DNA of 25,173 bases from Chloromonas sp. AAM2. Taxonomy: Eukaryota; Chlorophyta; Chlorophyceae; Chlamydomonadales; Chlamydomonadaceae. The stretch spans positions 1 through 25,173 of the forward strand of contig QAXH01001192.1 of the NCBI GenBank assembly GCA_004335635.1, written 5' to 3'. Below, one piece after another: positions 19,100-25,173 of this stretch (position 1 is the stretch's first letter; every line of letters starts with the position of its first letter). The notes below the pieces were generated by a model that was not told the DNA's origin, did not search any database, and worked only from the letters and a program-made list of their open reading frames with translations. The position numbers and the translations under genes were made by a program.

Positions 19100-22000
19100 T
19101 TATGGCCTCAAACTGCGAGCCCTGGCCAGCTCCTGTTGGCACTGCAGCAGTGCCTGTGAGCAGCTCGCCTGCAGAGCCACTGCCTCTGGCCCTGCATCGG
19201 ACGTCAGGTCGCTCAGATAGTTCTTAGCGTCCAGCAGGAGAGTGATGGCCTCCCGGCTGGCAGTGGGGTAGGTGCGTGAGAGCTCCAGCATGGCCAGGGC
19301 CGACCGGTACCGTGCAGCAACCATGCCTGCAGCGAGCACATGTGCATGTGTATGTATGGTACACGAGAACACAGCTTCAGTGGTTGTGGCATGGCTGACA
19401 GAGGGGTTGTGATGCCGCCATGCCTGCAGCGAACACACAGTTGGTCCACGTGTGGGCCAGATGTGGACAGACATAGAAAGGCACAACACACAGCACATGG
19501 CCACCATGCCTGCAGGGAACACACAGCATCAATAGCACATCGATGCATCCACGTGACAGTCATGCGGCAGGGTGTAGCATGGCTGACAGCATGCAAGAAC
19601 TGCGACCAGACACAGGGGCTGTGATGCTTTTTAACAACTTGACCCGTGGATGCACATGCAGACAAACTGTGAGCCAACAAGCGGCAGTGCCATCGCCGTT
19701 TGGCATCCAGCGGCCCATGTTCTGATCAGTGCAGCAGGAGGTGCAGGCTACCTTTCCCCAGCGTCCCTCCTCCTCCCACCCCCTCCCAGCCTCAGTCAGA
19801 ATCAAATAGCTGGCAGGCACAGCGCTGATCAGAGGAGCAGAGGAGGTGCTCTGACTTCCCCCTGAGGCCATCATTAGTGTTGAGAGGGGCTGTTAACAAC
19901 CCCTTCTCCCTGTTGGCACCTACCGGGCTCCTCCTCCAGCACTGCCTCGAACTTATCCAGCGCTGCGCGGTACAGCTTCTGCACCACTTCTCTCTGGCCC
20001 GTGGACAGCTCGGCCCGCAGACACATGGCACGGCCCCAGTTGACTAGCGCACGGCTGCTCCAACCGTCCACCTGAACAACAGGGGGGAGGGTTTACAAAC
20101 ACCACAACCGTGTGTTTCTGGCACAAGTGCAAGACTGGCCAGTCGTGCATGTCCTGGCATGTGTGTAAGGTCATGACGAGCTGGCAATTTTCGCAAAGCC
20201 TATTACAATGCTGTCCTTGTGCTGTTGTCACGCTGTCATCTTCCTGCGGCACGACATGACACTGCACTGCACCGCACCGCACTGCACTGCACTGCACTGC
20301 ACCGCACCGCACTGCACTGCACTGCACTGCACTGCACTGCACTGACGACACGACGTGAGCATGCCTGCGTACCTCGTGTACACTGCCTTTGGTATGCAAT
20401 TATAGCGCTGTCATTTTCATCACAGTGCCTTCCACTTGTTAACACTCTATCAGCTTACTGGGGTGGAGTGTGTTGTCTGTGCCTGACACGGCATGAGCAT
20501 GGTTGTGCGTACCTCGAGCACAGATTTGAACATCTCCCCTGCTCTTGTGAGGAGGGAGAGGGCCTCGGTGCGCAGGGACGCCTCCGCAGCACTGAGAGGC
20601 AACACAACACGCTTCCAGTCAGAGGGTTGTGGTACGAACCAGGACATATCCAATACCACAAGATGACTGTGCCAGATGACTTGATGGAGGAGATTGCAAG
20701 TGATACAAGATAACTCAGCATCAGTTTCGGTCGGCATACTGGTGAACCTATTGTGTCAGAGGTATGCGCTGCGCACCAAGGAGGACCTAGTATACGAATC
20801 CGTGAGCATGTTAGGACGATACGGTCAGTGCCTTGCTGCTCTACGGACGGTCCTGGCATGGATGCGGGCAGAAGCCAACACAGACAGAGAGCCACAGGCC
20901 TTGCTAATTCCTGGCAACACAACAGTTTAATTGTACCAGTATCAATCAAAATCAGCATACAGGCAAGCATCTTAGGTGCAGTCAATTACATACAGCCAGC
21001 TGCGGTACTTGCTAATCCACCGACAGTGCTGGTATGGGGGTGGGCAGTGGCCAACAACAAGGCAGTCACATGCCTCAATCATTTACTGTGCCTTGACTCT
21101 TATGGAGGTGGGTGGTGGCCAAAATAGACAAAGACCCGCACGACCTGACTCCTTCTTAAACTGCTGTCCTGATGTGGATGATCTACTGACCCTCCATAAG
21201 CCCCATTCCGCTCACCTCTGCACGGACATTTCATGCTCGTTTGCCGGTGGTGGAGACGCAGCCAGGGCGGCCAGGTAGCACTGCTTGAGCTCCCCTTGCG
21301 CTAACAGAACATTGCCACAGTTACCTGGGAAAGCAAGTGATTCAATAGGAAGGAAGTGAAGAGGCAAAACGGGTTTTGAGTTCGCGTACAGAGAGCCGGC
21401 ACTAGGAGTGCATGAACATGCATACAGCAGAGATGCCGCCGTGCGGCAGTGGCATCTGTGACCCCTTGAAGCGTTGTCCTGGAAGCTTCTCAGTGGTCCT
21501 CAGCTGGTCAAAAAGTGCTGGTCAAGGGAGGCACCTAGAGCTGGACTTTGTTCCTACACTGCTCGTTCGCAAGCATCTGAGAAAAGGATGCAACCTGATG
21601 AAAAGCGTCGAATGGTATGCTGCACCGCAGTATAGGATACTAAAATCCGTTTACGCCCCTAATATGATAATGAGACTGTCGGGGCGTGGCCTCCACAAGC
21701 CAGGGCAGAGTGACGTGCCCAAAAAGCCGGGAATGGCGCAGCAGAGGGCCAGCCTAGCGTGCCAACAGCAAACCAAACTGTCAAATAAAATGGTCTGGGA
21801 GGTAGCCCTTGCCGTGAGCTATGCAACCGTTTTCAAGGGTGTTGTGAGAGCAGTTGCAGCCACACGTGGGTGGAGGGCCGTCGTGGTTTGGCTCGAGGCC
21901 ATTTACCCAATGGTGCAACTCACATGTTCCTGGCTCAACAGATGTTGTTGTTGCCATCACCTTCTGTTGCCACATAACAGCTGTTCTTGCTGACAACGAG

Positions 22001-24961
22001 CTGGTTGAAAAAGTCAATCAGCGCATACTAATATCACCCTGCCCACAGGCAGCTCTTGTTCTGTCCCAATTCTGACCCAATGGGTTAAAATTCCGACCCA
22101 ATGGGTTAAAATTCCGACCCTCCACTTTCCCCCCTGATCAGACTGGTCTGGAAGGTTGGAAGCATTCTGGTCAGGTCGAGTTCAGCCAACAAAGTTCAGC
22201 TCAACGGAGGAAAAAGAACAGGAACTGAAGCTGGAGGAGAGGCGGTTTCACGAGAAGACCTAATGCTCAAACTCGTAGGACCACCTCTCTTCTGACCGAC
22301 ACTGCAGCCGATCATGACGGTGCCATTGTGGGTGAGCCATAGGCGTGAAGTGCATGCTACACGTCATGACCATTCAGCAAGTGTCGCATGATTCTCCATC
22401 CTCTTGACATGTAGTCCATTGACCACGGGCCTTTGGGTTTGCGTGGCATCTTTCCCTGTACCGTTCAGCTTTCCCTGTACCGTTCAGCTCTAGCCACCTA
22501 TGCGGTGGCTATCGCATGTTCGCTATCACAGTCACCTAGTGCGCGCGTGTCGGATGGCGAGGCTTCCAGCGCGTACTGGAACACACGCAGCGCGTCTGAC
22601 AGCAGACCGTCAGCCAGAGACCAGTCCTGCAGAAGAGAAGGGCAAGGCGGTCCACAGCATCAACACTGTGTGTGCACAGCCTATCCAGCGCACCCACACC
22701 GCATGTGCACATGACATGGCATGTCGTGGGCACCTGCCCCGACAGGCAGCTTGCAACCTGCCATTACTGGCCCCGTGTCCCATCCTGCCTGCCTTCAATG
22801 CGCGGCTGCCGCGAGCAACAAGTTTTCCATCAGCGATTGGCAGGGCAAAAACCTTTGGAAAAGATCTGCTTCAGCAGCGGCTTAGTGGGCCCACCTGCTA
22901 TCGTTTCAAGTTCAAAGCAGATACCTTGTGATGAGATCATGATGTTAATGATGATGTAGCCCAATACAAGAGCGCTTTGCAGGCAAGAGCCAGCAGAGAG
23001 CATGGTCAGCCCTTGCCCAAGTCAAGAGCTCACCCTGCGTGTCCTCCCAGTCCACTTTTCTCGCAGCCGGCTCACCTGCCCCCTCTGAGTCTCCTCCCTC
23101 CCTGCCCTCAATAGCCGCAGCCCCTCCGCCACCACGTCCTGCTCGCTCATTCCCCGCAGGTCGCGGGCCGGAGCCACACCGGACTCATCGAGAGACGGCT
23201 CCGAGTATACAGCAGCCGGCCCTGCAAGTAAAATAATAAATAAGTAAAGAATGAGCACAGTGGACTCATCGGGAGATGGCTTAGGGTCAACAGCAGCTGG
23301 CCCTGTGCAGCACTCCCGAACATACCACGCTACTCATCATGCTACCTGTGACAACTGACGGTTCTTACGTGCACTTGGGCAAGTTTATAATTGGGGTAAC
23401 CTAGAAATCCACTTGAGAACAGCCCCTTAGCATGCTACTTGGTGACATGGCACAAACGCAATTTGCTGACGGCCAGATGCAAACGTCGTGGCCAACTGAC
23501 TGACCGCAGCTGAGGCCCTGTACATCATACCACACACATACCGAACTGTGCTACTCAACATGCTACCGGTCACACCTGCCATGGAGCGCTATTTAGTGCC
23601 ACAGCACGGGCAAAGGATGCGCAGCAGCCAGGCGCGGCCATCTCAGCAACTGAGAATAACTTTGGTCCAGAGTGCAACAGTGTGAGCCACCTTCATGCAA
23701 ACATGCTTGCATGATACAAACCTTGATCAGCCGTGCATGGCTGCTACACGGTATGCTTGGTGTTGGCAGCTGATGCCTTCGAAGCCAGCATGACACGACC
23801 AGCTTGCTTCCTGGGTACATGCACACCCAATGGCTCAGTGGCCTCAAGTGACTGGCACACACAAGACCTACCTTGGCCGCTGACATCCGCTGCATTGCCC
23901 ATGTCCTGTGCCCCCTGCATGGAGTCATACTGCCGAGCTGCCTGCATGGGCTCGCGTGTCTGCATGGGCTCACGTGTCTGCATGGGCTCACGTGTCTGCA
24001 TGGGCTCACGTGTCTGCATGGGCTCACCAACATAACCCGAGGGCAACTCCCCAGTCATGCTGGCTGACACCGGTTCTAAAACCTTTTCTGTCTGTGCGGC
24101 AGAGTTGCCACTGCCCTGAGAGCTGCTGCTGCTGCTACCTTGGGGGGTTTGCTGTCCACCTGCTGTAGAGTTAGCACCCTGCATAGCAGATTGCTCTGCA
24201 CCCTGCACAACACTGCTACCCCCACCTTCCACAGCAGCCCTCGATTGTTCAAGTGACAAAGCAGCCGAGGCGTTTACAGCCTGACCAGCGCCCACATCCC
24301 TCGCAACTTTTGCCCCTGTTTTGCTGTCAGCATGACTGCTGCCTGCATTGGGTTGAGCGTCGTTTGCATCGCTGCTTCGGAACACCTGAGGGGTCTCATC
24401 GCGAGAAAGCAACCCTTCAGCAAACGCAAACGCAGGAGGCGCCCCGGCGGCCCCCACTGTAACCGTTTCTGCATCCACATCCATTGCGGCAGGCGCAGCA
24501 ACATTCGCCGCCTGACCCTGCTGCTGCCGCTGCTGCATCTGCTGCGCCTGCGCCTGCTGTTGCTGCTGCTGCTGCAGCTGCAGTTGCGCCTGCAGTTGCT
24601 TCTGCTGCTCCCGCAGCTGCTGTGCAGTAGCATCCAGCGCCTTCTGCCGCTGTGCATCGCTCTGCTCCAGCTTGGCTTGAAGCTCCGTGCTGCTCTGCAC
24701 AAGCGCTTGCAAACTCGCCTGCAAATCTGCAACATTTTCACTCAACCTCTGCAGGCCTTCCAACTGCTGCTGATGGCGCTCCTCTTGCACAGCAGCAGCA
24801 GCCGCACTTGCTGGTGTGGTGCCACTGTCACTAACTAGCCCTGCAGCCTCGCTCTGGCTGCCCTGTGAGCTGTTGTTTTCAAATGCAGCCGTGGCAGCGG
24901 CTGCTGTAGCTGCATGCACAGACTGTTGGATGGTTTCTTCCAAGCCTCCCAGCTTCTGCAT
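19100..24961 (-). CDS. Coiled-coil / TPR-like repeat protein, 7 exons (A-G)
   Basis: Exons in transcript order: A 24961-23872, B 23221-23076, C 22626-22536, D 21324-21216, E 20591-20513, F 20071-19924, G 19326-19100 (TAA). Phases close exactly, giving 629 residues from the ATG at 24961. That ATG sits in gcgcatgcag, itself a good acceptor, so exon A may instead continue an upstream exon off-window. Exon A is Ala/Ser/Gln-rich with a predicted coiled coil (heptad-like LEGLQRLSENVADLQASLQ), a polyQ run and five REPMQT-type repeats. Exons C-G give helical repeats of TPR style: ALRVFQYALEASPSDTRALG, NVLLAQGELKQCYLAALAAS, LVNWGRAMCLRAELS, YRAALDKFEAVLEEEPG, ARYRSALAMLELSRTYP. Such repeats form protein-binding scaffolds. 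No signal peptide or membrane helix is seen. Partner and location are unknown. Exons B, E and G have duplicated junctions. Confidence 0.75.
19322..19530 (-). repeat. Triplicated acceptor of TPR exon G
   Basis: The true acceptor (ctcgctgcag then gcatggt, exon start 19326) has two upstream look-alikes in the intron: ttcgctgcag then gcatggc (exon-like start 19423) and ttccctgcag then gcatggt (19509). The similarity covers about 20-25 bases each, spaced 97 and 86 bases apart. The first copy alone leads into the conserved AARYRSALAMLELSRTYP frame. Confidence 0.75.
20261..20343. repeat. (ACTGC)n / (ACCGC)n pentanucleotide array
   Basis: About 16 pentamer units, mostly ACTGC with paired ACCGC variants recurring in the same pattern, lie in the intron between TPR exons E and F. 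The array abuts the decoy copy of the exon E donor that starts at 20344. Confidence 0.95.
20344..20530 (-). repeat. Duplicated donor junction of TPR exon E
   Basis: Plus-strand 20484-20517 (gacacggcatgagcatgg, ttgtgcgtacctcgag) holds the true junction, with donor GTACGC at 20512. It recurs at 20348-20377 (gacacgacgtgagcatgcct, gcgtacctcg), giving a decoy donor at 20372. The copies are about 140 bases apart, and the decoy lies inside the downstream intron. Confidence 0.75.
20592..21215 (-). other. Intron between TPR exons D and E
   Basis: An intron of about 0.6 kb with donor GTGAGC at 21215 and acceptor CTCTCAG at 20592. No repeats or coding frames of note were seen in it on either strand. 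Confidence 0.6.
22069..22120. repeat. 21-bp tandem repeat containing a palindrome
   Basis: Two and a half copies of attcYgacccaatgggttaaa. The core acccaatgggt is a near-perfect palindrome, so each unit can form a short hairpin. It lies in the intron between TPR exons C and D. No role is evident. Confidence 0.9.
22450..22487. repeat. 19-bp direct tandem repeat
   Basis: Two exact copies of ctttccctgtaccgttcag side by side. They read like intron ends on the plus strand but lie on the non-transcribed strand of the TPR gene intron, about 50 bases beyond the exon C donor. Confidence 0.9.
23171..23309 (-). repeat. Tandem duplication of the TPR exon B acceptor junction
   Basis: The first part of exon B and its acceptor (23226-23171; GPAAVYSEPSLDESGV, exon start 23221) are repeated 81 bases upstream in the transcript (23309-23253; GPAAVDPKPSPDESTV, exon-like start 23302, preceded by CACAG). 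About 17 codons stay in frame with no stop and mostly conservative changes. The upstream copy lies within the intron and appears to be a decoy or an alternative exon start. Confidence 0.82.
23222..23871 (-). other. Intron between TPR exons A and B
   Basis: Apart from the exon B decoy at 23253-23309, this intron contains a second duplicated block: cgaacataccacgctactca (23317) resembles ataccgaactgtgctactca (23539), each followed by (t)catgctaccNgtNac. No coding sequence was recognised. Confidence 0.65.
23943..24027. repeat. 18-bp coding minisatellite (REPMQT repeats)
   Basis: Nearly five copies of tgcatgggctcacgtgtc, one with a G/A change. On the minus strand they encode repeated REPMQT hexapeptides at residues about 312-340 of the TPR-like protein. 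The 18-base period keeps the reading frame. Confidence 0.95.
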
Positions 24962-25173
24962 GCGCACATGTCAGCACATGACAAGAGTCAACTAGTCTTG
25001 CAAACACGTGTTTAGGATTGCTATGCTGGTACAATCGCTTGAACACGATTGTTTGACAATGGCCAGCGGATTTCCTCGGGGTGTACCCCCTGTTGTACAT
25101 GGGCAAGGGCCGGTGCATACATGGGCAAGGGCCGGTGCATGCATGGGCAAGGGCCGGTGCATGCATGGGCAAG
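24962..25173 (-). other. Upstream intron or 5' flank of the TPR-like gene
   Basis: On the minus strand this sequence ends in tgcgcatgcag at exon A, a good acceptor, so it is probably an intron. If the ATG at 24961 is the start, it would be 5' UTR or promoter. No coding signal is visible. Confidence 0.45.
25098..25173. repeat. 22-bp tandem repeat running off the window
   Basis: Three full copies plus ten bases of catgggcaagggccggtgca followed by TR. The array continues past the right edge, so its total size is unknown. Confidence 0.95.

Larger units (their letters stand above)
21325..22535 (-). other. Intron between TPR exons C and D (about 1.2 kb)
   Basis: The longest intron of this gene. 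It holds a 21-base tandem repeat (22069-22120) and a 19-base tandem repeat (22450-22487). The plus strand has an open frame of 193 codons at 21412-21993 with no recognisable domain. It lies antisense within the intron and is not annotated as a gene. Confidence 0.65.

Noticed and set aside
21412..21993. 193-codon plus-strand open frame inside the TPR gene intron
   Set aside because: No recognisable domain, biased composition, antisense within an intron with well supported flanking exons, and no splice or start context of note.
24253..24838. Leu-rich plus-strand frame resembling membrane helices
   Set aside because: It is the antisense of the Gln/coiled-coil coding part of TPR exon A.

Overview
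This window looks like nuclear DNA of a green alga, most likely a chlamydomonadalean/volvocalean chlorophyte. The genes are built from short exons with GT-AG introns. A serine-proline hinge of the volvocalean PPSPP type and long glutamine tracts interrupt or extend conserved domains. TGTAA/TTACA polyadenylation-type motifs and many GCATGC words and microsatellites are also present. No prokaryotic operon, RNA gene, CRISPR array or complete transposon was found. Species is not assignable by eye.

Three multi-exon protein genes can be assembled by hand, and their reading frames and intron phases close exactly. (1) Minus strand, 4606 down past position 1: an AATF/Bfr2-type ribosome-biogenesis protein. 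Seven exons are visible and the C-terminal TRAUB part lies off the left edge. (2) Plus strand, about 5671 to 16753 with a probable upstream leader exon: a membrane-anchored GT-B (GT4/glycosyl-transferases-group-1) enzyme of about 1570 residues. Its two Rossmann halves are separated by an insert of about 290 residues that includes a proline-rich hinge, and it ends in a long Q-rich tail. (3) Minus strand, 24961 down to 19100: a protein of about 629 residues with an N-terminal Ala/Gln-rich coiled coil and a C-terminal TPR-like helical repeat region. Genes 1 and 2 are divergent across 4607-5580. Genes 2 and 3 are convergent across 16754-19099. No functional link between the three is evident.

The most unusual feature is shared by all three genes. 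At least eight exon-intron junctions have one to three nearby degenerate copies of themselves. Each copy carries part of the exon plus its splice site, and every copy lies on the intron side. They occur at AATF exon 5, glycosyltransferase exons 4, 5, 6 and 11, and TPR exons B, E and G. Several copies keep the exon reading frame. This suggests repeated local duplication centred on splice junctions, with consequences for intron growth, cryptic splicing or intron birth. Two further oddities are telomere-like repeats serving as the 3' splice tract of an AATF intron, and a dispersed motif (gatgtaaaaagac) followed each time by a different microsatellite, as at the 3' end of a SINE-like element.
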